Shown piece by piece: positions 6,129 to 14,792 of a stretch of DNA of 20,834 nucleotides. Each line of letters starts with the position of its first letter. The stretch's first letter is position 1. A program made the position numbers and the translations under genes. Source of the DNA: an uncultured Verrucomicrobia subdivision 3 bacterium (GTDB lineage Bacteria > Verrucomicrobiota > Verrucomicrobiia > Limisphaerales > DASXHY01); NCBI GenBank assembly GCA_937890005.1, contig CALBZA010000027.1:1-20834 (forward strand), written 5' to 3'. The notes beneath the pieces were generated by a model. That model saw nothing but the letters and a program-made list of their open reading frames with translations. It was not told the origin of the DNA and made no database searches.

Positions 6129-7283
6129 ATGAGTGAATCACATCAGCCCGACTGGGATCCCAAATCCAATGACGTCCAGCGCGATCAACGTGCTGCGTAT
6201 GACGAAATGCGCGGGCGTTGTCCCGTGGCGCACAGCGACTTCATGGGCTGGTCGTTGTTCCGTCATGCAGATGTGATGCGCGTGATTCAGGATCACAAGA
6301 CGTTCAGCAACGCCGTGTCGCAGCACCTGTCTGTTCCCAGCGGGATGGATCAGCCCGAACACACCGAATACCGGCGCATCATCGAACCGTATTTCTCGCC
6401 TGAGCGAATGGAATGGTTCGAACCGATCTGCCGGAACATCGCGCGAAAGCTCGTTTCCGATCCGGCGCTTCGCAATGAAGTCGAATTCATGAACGCGGCG
6501 GCGCTTCCTTTTGCCGTGCAGGTGCAATGCGCCTTTCTCGGCTGGCCCGAAACGCTGCACGAAACGCTGATTCAATGGATCAGGAAAAGTCAGGCGGCAA
6601 CACACGCGCAGGATCGCAGAGCGACATCTGAAATCGCGCGCGAGTTCGAGGAAATCATCGATGACCTGATCGAAACCCGCCGCGAAACCGGCGCGGGTCC
6701 GGAGTCGGACATCACCGCCTCGTTGATGCACGAAAAGGTGTTCGACCGGCCGCTCAGCAATGAGGAGCTTGCGAGCATTTTGCGGAACTGGACGGCCGGA
6801 GAGATTGGAACGATTTCCGCCTCTGTCGGAATTCTTGCCCAATACCTTGCCGAACATCCGGAGCTGCAGAAGCAGTTGCGGGAACAAACAGGACTGATTC
6901 CTGAAGCGATCGAGGAAATCCTTCGCATTCATGGACCGCTGGTTTCCAACCGCCGCGTCGCGAAGGAGTCCGTGGAAATTGGCGGACGCAAAATCGAAGC
7001 CGGAGAACGCATCACCGTGATGTGGATGTCGGCCAATCGCGACGAACGCGTTTTTGAAGAACCCGATTCGTTTCGATTCGGCAGGGATTACAACAAGAAC
7101 CTGTTGTGGGGTGCCGGAATCCATGTCTGCCCCGGCGCACCGCTGGCAAAACTGGAGATGCGCGTGTTCGTGGAAGAACTGCTATCCGCCACGCGCGAGC
7201 TGGCTCTTGGGCCGGAAGGAAAACCGGAACTCGCCATCTATCCGGCCAGCGGATACGCCACATTGCCTCTGCTAATCCATTGA
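6129..7283 (+). CDS. Cytochrome P450, co-transcribed with nitric oxide reductase
   Basis: A 384-residue soluble class I type P450. The heme-thiolate motif is LLWGAGIHVCPGAPLA with ligand Cys334; the usual Phe at the start of this motif is Trp. The K-helix ExxR is in EAIEEILRIHGP, and a C-helix HTEYRR segment is present. The I-helix reads NWTAGEIGTISAS (Glu225, Thr228): counted back from the Thr, the acidic residue of the usual AGx[DE]T motif is replaced by Gly227. The start codon lies 3 nt after the norB stop, so the genes are surely co-transcribed and probably translationally coupled. No ferredoxin or ferredoxin reductase gene is adjacent. The substrate is unknown; the operon suggests a link to NO, but an ordinary monooxygenase cannot be excluded. 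A long inverted repeat follows the gene. Confidence 0.92.
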   Translation: MSESHQPDWDPKSNDVQRDQRAAYDEMRGRCPVAHSDFMGWSLFRHADVMRVIQDHKTFSNAVSQHLSVPSGMDQPEHTEYRRIIEPYFSPERMEWFEPICRNIARKLVSDPALRNEVEFMNAAALPFAVQVQCAFLGWPETLHETLIQWIRKSQAATHAQDRRATSEIAREFEEIIDDLIETRRETGAGPESDITASLMHEKVFDRPLSNEELASILRNWTAGEIGTISASVGILAQYLAEHPELQKQLREQTGLIPEAIEEILRIHGPLVSNRRVAKESVEIGGRKIEAGERITVMWMSANRDERVFEEPDSFRFGRDYNKNLLWGAGIHVCPGAPLAKLEMRVFVEELLSATRELALGPEGKPELAIYPASGYATLPLLIH

Positions 7284-7322
7284 TGGGCGGCTTAAAGTCG
7301 TCCCATTCACGCAGCGAAAACA

Positions 7323-7380
7323 CGGACTCCGGAAACCTCAACCGGCTTGCTGGAATGCCCGGTCCACGGTTCGGAGTCCG
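7323..7380 (+). terminator. Long inverted repeat after the norB-P450 operon
   Basis: CGGACTCCGGAAACC (7323-7337) pairs with GGTTCGGAGTCCG (7368-7380): nine perfect outer pairs, a 2-nt bulge and four inner pairs, with a 30-nt loop. It starts 40 bp after the P450 stop codon. No T-tract follows, so it is only a possible terminator. Confidence 0.4.
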
Positions 7381-7612
7381 AATCTCCACACGTCAAATGC
7401 TTCACTGAAATCCCTCGCCATCCCGAGTTTTCATCGGATTGGACGCTATGACGGGAACGGTACGGGAGGCGAGTCTGCTTCCGTCATTGAATGAATACTG
7501 CTGTAACCGCCTACGTCCAAAACGCCTCTAGAGTTTCGGTTGGCTTCTGATTCTTCAGAATTGGAGTTTGCACCGGCTTTATTTGCGCTATCATCGCGCG
7601 TCATTGGATCGA
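7381..7612. other. Intergenic region upstream of the MacA-type operon
   Basis: No gene is visible. The region should hold the promoter of the export operon, but I see no convincing -35/-10 pair. The reading frame of the adaptor protein is open back to a TTG at 7568, but its product there lacks a signal sequence and the ATG at 7613 fits better. Confidence 0.4.
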
Positions 7613-8797
7613 ATGAAGAAGTGGATCAGTCTGATAATCATCATCGCCGCGCTTGGCGGCGGATACGTTTTCTGGAACAAGAACCGGCCCGCGCCGGTGG
7701 CCGTGACGCCGTCGCGCCCCACCACCGCGCTGGTTGAAAGCCGCGACATCAATCTCTCCGTCATTGCCGCCGGCGACATCGGCCCCGACGAAATGGTTTC
7801 CGTGCGACCGGAGGTCAACGGACGCATTTCCGAACTGCCGGTCGATATCGGTGATCAGGTCAAAAAGGGTGATCTCCTCTGCGCGCTCGACGACCGCGAT
7901 CTTCAGACCGAACGCTCTTCCAGAATCACCGAAATCGAAGGCGCGCAACTTCAACTTCAGCAGGCGCAACGGTTGTTCGAACGCAGCAAACGGCTTTATG
8001 ACAACAACCTGATTTCTGAAGAAACCTTCCAGGACACCGAGACGGCATACGAACTTGCCAAGAACTCTCTCGAACGCGCGGAAAAAGCGCTCAGCATCGT
8101 TGAAGATCGCATTGCAAAAACTCGGATCGTCGCTCCGTTCGACTGCACAGTTCTTACCCGCCCCGTTGCGATCGGCCAGGCAGTCTCCGGATCGGGCGGC
8201 GTCGGCGGCGGCACCGAAATCATGTCCATCGCGGATCTTCGTGAGATGATCATCACCGCGCACCTGAACCAGGCGGATGTCATCAGCATCAAACCCGGCC
8301 AGGAAGTTTCGGTGTCGGTCGAAGCAGTGTCCGGCCTGAAGCTCAAGGGTCACGTCGAACGCATCGCCCCCCAGGCCACGATCCGCAACAACATGAAAGG
8401 TTTCACCACACAGATCCGCCTGAAGAATCTGGATGAACGCGTGCGCCCGGGAATGACGGCGAACATTTCCATCCCGATCTTCTCCACGGAAAACGTGCTG
8501 GCGATTCCGCTCGCAGCGGTGTTCACGGAGCAGGAGGAACGGTTCGCCTACGTGAAGGTGGGCGCCGAGAAGTACGAAGTGCGCAGCATCAACATCGGCG
8601 TGTCTGATTATCAATACGCGGAGATCCTCAAAGGACTGCGCAGCGGCGAAGAGGTTTCATTGATCCGTCCCTCACCCGAAAAGACTGTCCGACCGGCCAG
8701 CACAGGTTCTTCCGGAACTCAAAGCACCCGCAACGATTCCGCCTCACTGAAGCTTGCGTCCGCCGCAGCCACCAATTCGCCGGCGCAGGTGCGCTGA
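7613..8797 (+). CDS. MacA/HlyD-type periplasmic adaptor (membrane fusion protein) of an ABC export system
   Basis: The 394-residue product bridges an inner-membrane ABC transporter and an outer-membrane channel. It begins with a membrane anchor (MKKWISLIIIIAALGGGYVFW). A barrel-sandwich (lipoyl-like) half follows (VRPEVNGRISELPVDIGDQV.KGDLL), then a helical hairpin rich in Gln/Glu/Arg (about residues 95-175), the second lipoyl half (TRIVAPFDCTVLTRPVAIGQAV), a beta-barrel (ADLREMIITAHLNQADV) and a membrane-proximal domain with a Ser/Thr-rich tail. ATG 7613 is chosen because it places the anchor at the N-terminus. The ATPase gene starts 10 nt after its stop, so the three genes 7613-10903 form an operon. 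The substrate (macrolide-like drug, lipoprotein, peptide) cannot be told; no outer-membrane gene is adjacent. Confidence 0.9.
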   Translation: MKKWISLIIIIAALGGGYVFWNKNRPAPVAVTPSRPTTALVESRDINLSVIAAGDIGPDEMVSVRPEVNGRISELPVDIGDQVKKGDLLCALDDRDLQTERSSRITEIEGAQLQLQQAQRLFERSKRLYDNNLISEETFQDTETAYELAKNSLERAEKALSIVEDRIAKTRIVAPFDCTVLTRPVAIGQAVSGSGGVGGGTEIMSIADLREMIITAHLNQADVISIKPGQEVSVSVEAVSGLKLKGHVERIAPQATIRNNMKGFTTQIRLKNLDERVRPGMTANISIPIFSTENVLAIPLAAVFTEQEERFAYVKVGAEKYEVRSINIGVSDYQYAEILKGLRSGEEVSLIRPSPEKTVRPASTGSSGTQSTRNDSASLKLASAAATNSPAQVR

Positions 8798-8807
8798 CCG
8801 TTCCCAC

Positions 8808-9521
8808 ATGGCGCTCATCGAGCTTCGAAACATCAGCAAGGTCTATCACCTCGGCGGCGAGGAGATTCGCGCTCTCGACAACGTCTCGCTCGACATCGAG
8901 TCCGGTGAATTCATTTCGATCATCGGACCGTCCGGCAGCGGCAAATCGACGCTGATGCACATTCTCGGCTGTCTGGATTCCCCCACGCACGGCACGCTGA
9001 AGCTCGACGGTCTTGAAATCCAGAACGCCTCGGCCACACGCCTTGCGCGACTGCGGAACGAGAAGATCGGTTTCGTATTCCAGTTCTTCAATCTGCTTCC
9101 CAAGCTCAACGTTCTGCAAAACGTGGAACTGCCGATGATCTACAGCGGCATCTCTTCAAAAGAACGCCGCGAACGCGCCATGCAGGCGCTGACACTCGTC
9201 GGGCTTGAAAAACGGTGCAAGCATCGCCCGATGCAAATCTCCGGCGGCCAGCAGCAACGCGTCGCCATCGCCCGCGCGCTCGTAAACAACCCGCGCATCA
9301 TTTTCGCCGACGAACCGACGGGAAACCTCGATTCGAACACCGGCGAAGCGATCCTTGAACTCTTCCGCAAACTGAGCGGTGAAGGCCGGACAATTGTCCT
9401 CGTCACACACGATCCCGAAATCGCCGCGCGCACGCCGCGCAAGATTGAAATTCGCGACGGCAAAGTGGCCGCGACGCTCACACCGGAATTCATCGGGCAA
9501 AGGAGCAGCGTCACCACATGA
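8808..9521 (+). CDS. ABC transporter ATPase, MacB/LolD type
   Basis: This 237-residue cytoplasmic ATPase powers the neighbouring FtsX-like permease. All motifs are intact: Walker A GPSGSGKST (residues 40-48), Q-loop VFQFFNLLP, signature SGGQQQRVAIARAL (from Ser145), Walker B IIFADEPTGNLD (Asp168, Glu169) and H-loop VTHD. The FNLLP and GNLDS segments are typical of the MacB/LolD/FtsE branch. ATG 8808 is chosen since the product then starts MALIELRNISKVYHLG, as usual for the family. It overlaps the permease gene by ATGA (9518-9521), indicating translational coupling. Here ATPase and permease are separate proteins, whereas in E. coli MacB they are fused. Confidence 0.95.
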   Translation: MALIELRNISKVYHLGGEEIRALDNVSLDIESGEFISIIGPSGSGKSTLMHILGCLDSPTHGTLKLDGLEIQNASATRLARLRNEKIGFVFQFFNLLPKLNVLQNVELPMIYSGISSKERRERAMQALTLVGLEKRCKHRPMQISGGQQQRVAIARALVNNPRIIFADEPTGNLDSNTGEAILELFRKLSGEGRTIVLVTHDPEIAARTPRKIEIRDGKVAATLTPEFIGQRSSVTT

Positions 9522-10903
9522 ACCTGCTCAATGCCATTCTCGTCGGTTTCAAGGAGATCTGGGCGCACAAGTTCCGCTCGGTGCTCACGATGCTCGGAAT
9601 CATCCTCGGCGTCTCCAGCCTCATCGGCATGTCAGCCCTCGTGAAGGGAATGGAAAATGGAATGCGCGAGGCGCTCGTCGCCATCGGTGGCGTCGAACGT
9701 GTGCGCGTTCAGGAAAGCGACATCCCGCCAAATCAACAGCATCGCGCCGATCAGGCCACGGGCCTGACGATGAATGACGTTTATGCGCTTCAGAAAAACG
9801 CGAGTCTCACCCGCGTGATCCAGCCGGAGATGCGTTTCCGAAACCTGATTCTCAGCCGCGGACCAAAGACCTCCAATCCCTGGAACTTCCTCGGCACCTG
9901 GCCCAGCGCGCTGGAGATGAACGAACATCGCATCGCCCACGGACGCATGTTCAATGAGGTCGATGACGAACTCGCGCGACCGGTTTGCGTGATCGGAACA
10001 CAGGTTCGCGACGACCTGTTCGGATCGCCGGAGGAACTGGGTTACGAATACAATCCGGTCGGCGACCAGGTCACAATTCAGAATCAGGTGTTCACCATCA
10101 TCGGCATGTTCGAACACTATGAAAGCGAGCAGGACCGCAAGGCGCGCGAAGCCGAACGTCTCGCCGCAGCCCAGGCAGGCTCCATCACGAACGCGGCAGC
10201 CGGACCATCGCGCAATCGCGGCTGGGCCGGTCGTGGACGCGGCGGCGGAAGCTGGGTGTTCCGGATGAAGAACAACACGGTTTACATTCCGCTCAACACG
10301 ATGTGGCTGCGCTTCCGGGCTTCCTCCGGCGCCAACAACACACCCGACAATCGTCTCACAGGAATGTCGATCAAAGTGGCCAGCGCGGATGTGTTGGACC
10401 CGGCCATCGAACAGGCGCACAAGGCCCTGCTCCGAACGCACAACGGCATCGAAGACTTCTCGTTCGAAACACAGGAGAACTGGTCCGAAAACATCGCAGC
10501 CGCCATCAAGAACGCCCGGATGAGCGGCGGCATCATCGCAGCCATCAGCCTGATCGTCGGCGGCATCGGCATCATGAACATCATGCTCGCAAGCATCACC
10601 GAACGAATCCGCGAAATCGGCATCCGCAAGGCGATCGGCGCGACATCATTGGACGTGTTCATCCAGATCCTCGTCGAAAGCGTGGTCATCGCAATCATCG
10701 GCGGCCTCGCGGGACTTCTGACTTCATTCGCCCTGGTCAATCTGCTCGGCGTCATCATGGCGTCCGACAACACGCCCGAAATCACTTTCACGGCCTGCGT
10801 GATCGCCTTCAGCTTCAGTGTCTGCGTCGGTGTTGTCGCCGGTCTGATTCCCGCCTTTAAAGCCGCGAGACTCGATCCGATCCAGGCGCTTCGCTACGAA
10901 TGA
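9518..10903 (+). CDS. MacB-type ABC transporter permease (FtsX-like)
   Basis: The 461-residue product has the MacB layout: one N-terminal transmembrane helix (FRSVLTMLGIILGVSSLIGM), a large periplasmic domain (about residues 45-330) and three C-terminal helices (GIIAAISLIVGGIGIMNIML; ESVVIAIIGGLAGLL; IAFSFSVCVGVVAGLIPA), ending ARLDPIQALRYE. The cytoplasmic loop ITERIREIGIRKAIGA is the conserved coupling region that contacts the ATPase. MacB-like systems use ATP on the inside to drive movement of periplasmic substrates through the adaptor and a TolC channel. The periplasmic domain has an odd Gly/Arg/Trp-rich stretch (NRGWAGRGRGGGSW, about residues 234-247). treY follows after 78 nt with no clear terminator, but a functional link is not apparent. 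Confidence 0.93.
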   Translation: MNLLNAILVGFKEIWAHKFRSVLTMLGIILGVSSLIGMSALVKGMENGMREALVAIGGVERVRVQESDIPPNQQHRADQATGLTMNDVYALQKNASLTRVIQPEMRFRNLILSRGPKTSNPWNFLGTWPSALEMNEHRIAHGRMFNEVDDELARPVCVIGTQVRDDLFGSPEELGYEYNPVGDQVTIQNQVFTIIGMFEHYESEQDRKAREAERLAAAQAGSITNAAAGPSRNRGWAGRGRGGGSWVFRMKNNTVYIPLNTMWLRFRASSGANNTPDNRLTGMSIKVASADVLDPAIEQAHKALLRTHNGIEDFSFETQENWSENIAAAIKNARMSGGIIAAISLIVGGIGIMNIMLASITERIREIGIRKAIGATSLDVFIQILVESVVIAIIGGLAGLLTSFALVNLLGVIMASDNTPEITFTACVIAFSFSVCVGVVAGLIPAFKAARLDPIQALRYE

Positions 10904-10981
10904 TCAGTCCCGCCGGACGACGGTAGGTGTTCTGTCCAGTGCCAAGGCCGCTTTCATTGCGGAGAATTCCGGCCATTCCGC

Positions 10982-13693
10982 ATGAAGGCTGAATCCTCAA
11001 CCGAGTTCGAACGTTTTCCCGGCGCGACCTATCGCTTTCAATTCAACAGAGCATTCACCTTCGCGCAGGCCACAGAGCTGCTCGACTATCTGCAGCAGCT
11101 TGGGATCACCGATGTTTACGCCTCTCCCCTGCTCCAGGCCGGACCCGACAGCACACACGGTTACGACATCTGCTGCTTTGGCACCCTCAATCCGAACCTC
11201 GGCTCGCAACAGGACTTCGAAACATTTCATCGCAAACGAAAGGAACTCGGACTCGGACTGCTGCTCGACATGGTGCCGAACCACATGGGCGCGGTGCTCT
11301 CAAACGCCTGGTGGCTGGACGTTCTCGAACACGGATCTCAGTCGCGCTACGCCGAATTCTTCGACATCAACTGGAATCCATCCAATCTGGCACTGAAGAA
11401 CAAAGTCCTGATTCCAACGCTCGGCGACCATTACTCTGCGGTGCTGGAACGCGGCGAGTTGAAACTCGATTTCGCGGACGGCCGGTTCTGGATCAGCTAC
11501 TTCGACCGCCGGTTTCCAGTGAATCAATCCACCGTTCCCGAGGAACTCAAGCACGCCACGACTTCTGCGAGCGCGACCGATGCGGTCCTTTCCAAATTCA
11601 ATGGAACGCCGGGCAACGCGCGATCGTTCGACCGGTTGCATTCGCTGATTCAAAAACAGCATTACCGGCTCGCGTTCTGGAAAGTTGGATCGGAGGAAAT
11701 CAACTACCGCCGCTTCTTCGATGTCACCGAACTGGTTTCGCTCCGAATGGAGCGCGCCGAAGTTTTCGAAGAATCGCACCGGATCATCTTCGACTGGATT
11801 CGTGCGGGCAACGTCACCGGACTCCGCATCGATCATCCCGACGGATTGCGCGATCCGAAACAGTACTTCGAGTGCCTGCAGGAGAAATCGAAAGCTGTCA
11901 CAGGCGACCGGCTTTATGTCGTTGCAGAAAAAATTCTGAGCGGCGACGAACAGCTGCCGATCGACTGGCCCGTCGATGGCACCACCGGTTACGACTTCCT
12001 CAATCGGCTCAATGGACTGTTCGTTGACACGAAGGCCGTCGAACGCATGGACGGGATTTATGCTGAATTCTGTGGAGGATCAGAGAAATCCAGCAGCGAA
12101 TCGTTCCAAGACCTTGTCCTGCAAAGCAAACAGCGCATTCTCGAAACCTCGCTGATCAGCGAAATGGAATCTCTCACGCACCGGCTTCAATCCGTCGCCA
12201 CGAACACGCGAGCCGGACTCGACTTCACCCAGGCGCAGCTCAAGGCGGCATTGAAGGAAGTCATCGCCGCATTTCCCGTTTATCGGACTTACATCACCGA
12301 CGACACTCTCCAGCCGAGCGCAGAGGACAAGGCTGTCATCGAAAAAGCGATTTCAGACGCACGTGGCGGTCACTCACAAACGGAACGTACGTTGTTCGAT
12401 TTTCTCAGCCGTTTGCTCACGCTCGAACTGCTGCCGGAGATGAATCCCGACACCGTGAAGCTGGCGCGTGAATTCATCGCGCGTTTTCAACAGCTCACCG
12501 GCCCCGTGATGGCGAAGGGGCTTGAGGATACCGCGTTCTACAACTTCAACCGTCTGATCTCGCTGAATGAAGTCGGCGGTGAACCGGCGCGGTTCGGCTG
12601 GAGCGCTGAGGAATTTCACAATGCGAACGCACGAACGCACGAACGCTGGCCACACACGCTGCTCGCCACCGCCACGCACGACACCAAACGCGGCGAAGAT
12701 GCCCGCGCCCGCATCAACGTGCTCTCCGAACTTCCGGAAGAATGGCATCAGGCCGTGATCCGTTGGAGCGACTGGAACTCGGCAAAGAAGACGCCTTTCA
12801 ATAAGTCCCCCGTCCCGACGTGCAATGACGAATACCTGATCTATCAAAGCCTCGTCGGAGCGCTGCCGCAGGATTCCGATCGCAAAGAGGTGCTCGACGA
12901 TTTTCGCGATCGTTTCGTGGCGTTTCTGCTGAAGGCGATTCGTGAAGCCAAAGCCAACACGAGCTGGCTTCAACCGGATTCGGCTTATGAAGACGCGGTT
13001 CAGAATTTCGCGAAAGCAATCCTGGCCGATTCGACCGACAACAACTTCCTTCCCGATCTCCGCCGCTTCAGCTCGCGCATCGCTTTCTTCGGCCGAATCA
13101 ATTCACTCGCGCAGACCGCATTGAAAATTGTCTCACCCGGCGTGCCCGACTTTTATCAGGGCGCCGAACTCTTGGATTTCAGCTTCGTCGATCCTGACAA
13201 TCGCCGACCGGTAGATTACATATTGCGCCGTCGCCTGCTGTCGGAACTTCAGTCGCGATCGCAAGAAGCACTGCCAACGATCGATAATTCAGGTGTCGCC
13301 AAACTGTTTGTCGTCTGGCGCGGACTGCAGCTGCGACGCGAGTTGCGCGGCGTTTTCGATTCCGGTGATTACATCCCGCTCAGCAGCTTTGGAGGAAACG
13401 CAAACCATCTCTGTGCGTTCGCCCGTTCAAACGCAGCCGGCGCAGTGGTCGTCATCGTCCCCCGGCTCACCGCCGTGCTGATGCAAGGAATAGAAGCTTT
13501 GCCTTTGGGCGAAACAGTTTGGAAAGATACAGCTCTGCCGCTGAACAGTCGGTTGCCGGCGGAATTTGAAAATGTGCTGACAGGGAAAAAGCTTTCAGCT
13601 GTGGAGAAGGATGGAGTTCGTTCCATTCGGGTCGCAGAGGCACTGGCTGAATTTCCAGTGGCGATTCTCAAGCACAGCCGCTCGAAAGCGTAA
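10982..13693 (+). CDS. treY: Malto-oligosyltrehalose synthase
   Basis: TreY (EC 5.4.99.15, GH13 family) rearranges the reducing-end alpha-1,4 bond of maltodextrin to alpha,alpha-1,1, forming maltooligosyl trehalose, which TreZ then cleaves to free trehalose. The 903 residues are typical to slightly long for the family. N-terminal ATYRFQFNRAFTFAQA and DVYASPLLQAGPDSTHGYD are TreY hallmarks; DMVPNHMG follows. Catalytic residues visible are nucleophile Asp284 (GLRIDHPDGLRDP), acid/base Glu316 (VVAEKILSGDE) and Asp567 (ATHDTKRGEDARARI). KGLEDTAFYNFNRLISLNEVGG and SPGVPDFYQG are also characteristic. No strong ribosome-binding site precedes ATG 10982. treZ is not in the same operon but lies about 3.2 kb further on, on the opposite strand. 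Confidence 0.97.
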   Translation: MKAESSTEFERFPGATYRFQFNRAFTFAQATELLDYLQQLGITDVYASPLLQAGPDSTHGYDICCFGTLNPNLGSQQDFETFHRKRKELGLGLLLDMVPNHMGAVLSNAWWLDVLEHGSQSRYAEFFDINWNPSNLALKNKVLIPTLGDHYSAVLERGELKLDFADGRFWISYFDRRFPVNQSTVPEELKHATTSASATDAVLSKFNGTPGNARSFDRLHSLIQKQHYRLAFWKVGSEEINYRRFFDVTELVSLRMERAEVFEESHRIIFDWIRAGNVTGLRIDHPDGLRDPKQYFECLQEKSKAVTGDRLYVVAEKILSGDEQLPIDWPVDGTTGYDFLNRLNGLFVDTKAVERMDGIYAEFCGGSEKSSSESFQDLVLQSKQRILETSLISEMESLTHRLQSVATNTRAGLDFTQAQLKAALKEVIAAFPVYRTYITDDTLQPSAEDKAVIEKAISDARGGHSQTERTLFDFLSRLLTLELLPEMNPDTVKLAREFIARFQQLTGPVMAKGLEDTAFYNFNRLISLNEVGGEPARFGWSAEEFHNANARTHERWPHTLLATATHDTKRGEDARARINVLSELPEEWHQAVIRWSDWNSAKKTPFNKSPVPTCNDEYLIYQSLVGALPQDSDRKEVLDDFRDRFVAFLLKAIREAKANTSWLQPDSAYEDAVQNFAKAILADSTDNNFLPDLRRFSSRIAFFGRINSLAQTALKIVSPGVPDFYQGAELLDFSFVDPDNRRPVDYILRRRLLSELQSRSQEALPTIDNSGVAKLFVVWRGLQLRRELRGVFDSGDYIPLSSFGGNANHLCAFARSNAAGAVVVIVPRLTAVLMQGIEALPLGETVWKDTALPLNSRLPAEFENVLTGKKLSAVEKDGVRSIRVAEALAEFPVAILKHSRSKA

Positions 13694-13714
13694 GAGACTG
13701 ACTGAAAATGGAGG

Positions 13715-13738
13715 GCGGCTGTGTCGCAGACCAGCCGC
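13715..13738. terminator. Hairpin between the convergent treY and HDOD genes
   Basis: Perfect 7-bp arms GCGGCTG (13715-13721) and CAGCCGC (13732-13738) with a 10-nt loop lie in the 77-bp gap between the two convergent stop codons. This fits a shared two-way terminator, although no T-tract is present on either side. Confidence 0.45.
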
Positions 13739-13770
13739 AGCAACCCGAAAAGTAAGATTCGCTGGAAAGA

Positions 13771-14622
13771 TCAGGCAATCGCCTGAAGTTCGCGCGCCCG
13801 TTCCAGACTTTGATGAGCGGCGGCAATCAACGCTTCCTGCTCGGACTCGCTCCAGTTGAATGCAGCGGCGATGGGTTCGTCCGGAACAAACTTGTGGCGA
13901 TCCTCCACCCCTTCGCCGGACGCCAGATGAGCGATACGATTGGCCACATGGACGACGGCTGAAATGCGTGGCCGCGGATTGATCACGGGATCGTGATGCT
14001 TCGAAACCGCCTCGATCACCACCGGCGGAATTCGCCAGACATAAAGGAGACACGCGCCCACCTCGGCGTGATCCGTTCCCAGGACTTCGCGTTCCGCTTC
14101 CACGGTGTCCAGTCCCTCGGCTTGAATGTGATTGGCAATGACACGCTGTTCGTCGGGAGAAATCACCTGCGACATGACCACTTTGCCGATGTCATGCAAC
14201 AGGCCGGCCGTGTAAACCGCAGCCGGTTCGATGTCTGGACACAAACCGCGCAGCACGAGGGTCTCAGCTGCGGCAGCGGTCATGAGCGTGTGTTCCCAAA
14301 GCGCATCAGGTTCGGCCGACACCCCGGGCCATTCCGCATTCATCACCTTTCCGAAACTGAGCGCCAGCACGACGCGACGAACTTCATTGACGCCCAAAAG
14401 CATGAACGCCTGTTCGACCGATGCGATTTGCTCGGAAAGCCCAAAGGCCGATGAGTTGCACGCGCGCAAAAGTTTCGCGGTGAGAAGAGCGTCGGATTTG
14501 ATGATTGCCGCGGCCTCGTCAAAACCGTTGGCAGAATCATCAAGCAGCTGGGCGAGCCGCAGTGCTGCGGAAGAAACCTGCGGGAGACTTCGGGCTCTCG
14601 CGACTATTTGATGCGCGTTCAT
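13771..14622 (-). CDS. HDOD domain signalling protein
   Basis: The 283-residue protein is built almost entirely of an HDOD domain, a relative of HD phosphohydrolases used in bacterial signalling, motility and stress control. Residues about 1-80 form the N-terminal helical half (VARARSLPQVSSAALRLAQLL, IIKSDALLTAKLLRACNSSAFG, QAFMLLGVNEVRRVVLALS). Residues about 125-235 form the HD-like half with GLLHDIGK (His143, Asp144), DHAEVGACLLYVWRIP and KHHDP. Unusually many HD metal-ligand-like residues are kept (HD, DHAEVG, HHDP), though HDOD proteins generally lack proven hydrolase activity. ATG 14622 is preferred; a longer frame from 14664 adds an unconvincing MRQLVWCIGSKPPL. It is convergent with treY and separated from the GH133 gene by about 170 bp containing heptamer repeats, so it is probably transcribed alone. 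No partner kinase or GGDEF gene is nearby. Confidence 0.92.
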   Translation of the reverse strand: MNAHQIVARARSLPQVSSAALRLAQLLDDSANGFDEAAAIIKSDALLTAKLLRACNSSAFGLSEQIASVEQAFMLLGVNEVRRVVLALSFGKVMNAEWPGVSAEPDALWEHTLMTAAAAETLVLRGLCPDIEPAAVYTAGLLHDIGKVVMSQVISPDEQRVIANHIQAEGLDTVEAEREVLGTDHAEVGACLLYVWRIPPVVIEAVSKHHDPVINPRPRISAVVHVANRIAHLASGEGVEDRHKFVPDEPIAAAFNWSESEQEALIAAAHQSLERARELQAIA

Positions 14623-14754
14623 AAGTGGCGGTTTCGATCCTATGCACCAGACTAATTGCCGCAAGCAGAAAGCCTGCGGACGACAGGCGTCGGGTGAATT
14701 TCCGACTCGTTGAGCGTCATTTTCGAATGCCGCACCGAGATTATTTCGGAATAT

Positions 14755-14788
14755 GAAACTCGGAACTCAGAACTCAGAACTCGAACTG
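14755..14788. repeat. Short heptamer tandem repeat downstream of the GH133 gene
   Basis: Consecutive 7-bp units GAAACTC, GGAACTC, AGAACTC and AGAACTC (14755-14782) followed by a partial GAACTG. The array ends 4 bp from the GH133 stop codon (14793). The unit sequence differs from the arrays near 19000 but the 7-bp period is the same. Confidence 0.75.
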
Positions 14789-14792
14789 TAAA

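Noticed and set aside
6138..7124. 328-codon minus-strand open frame inside the P450 gene
   Set aside because: It is antisense to a complete P450 gene with intact motifs and has no recognisable domain.
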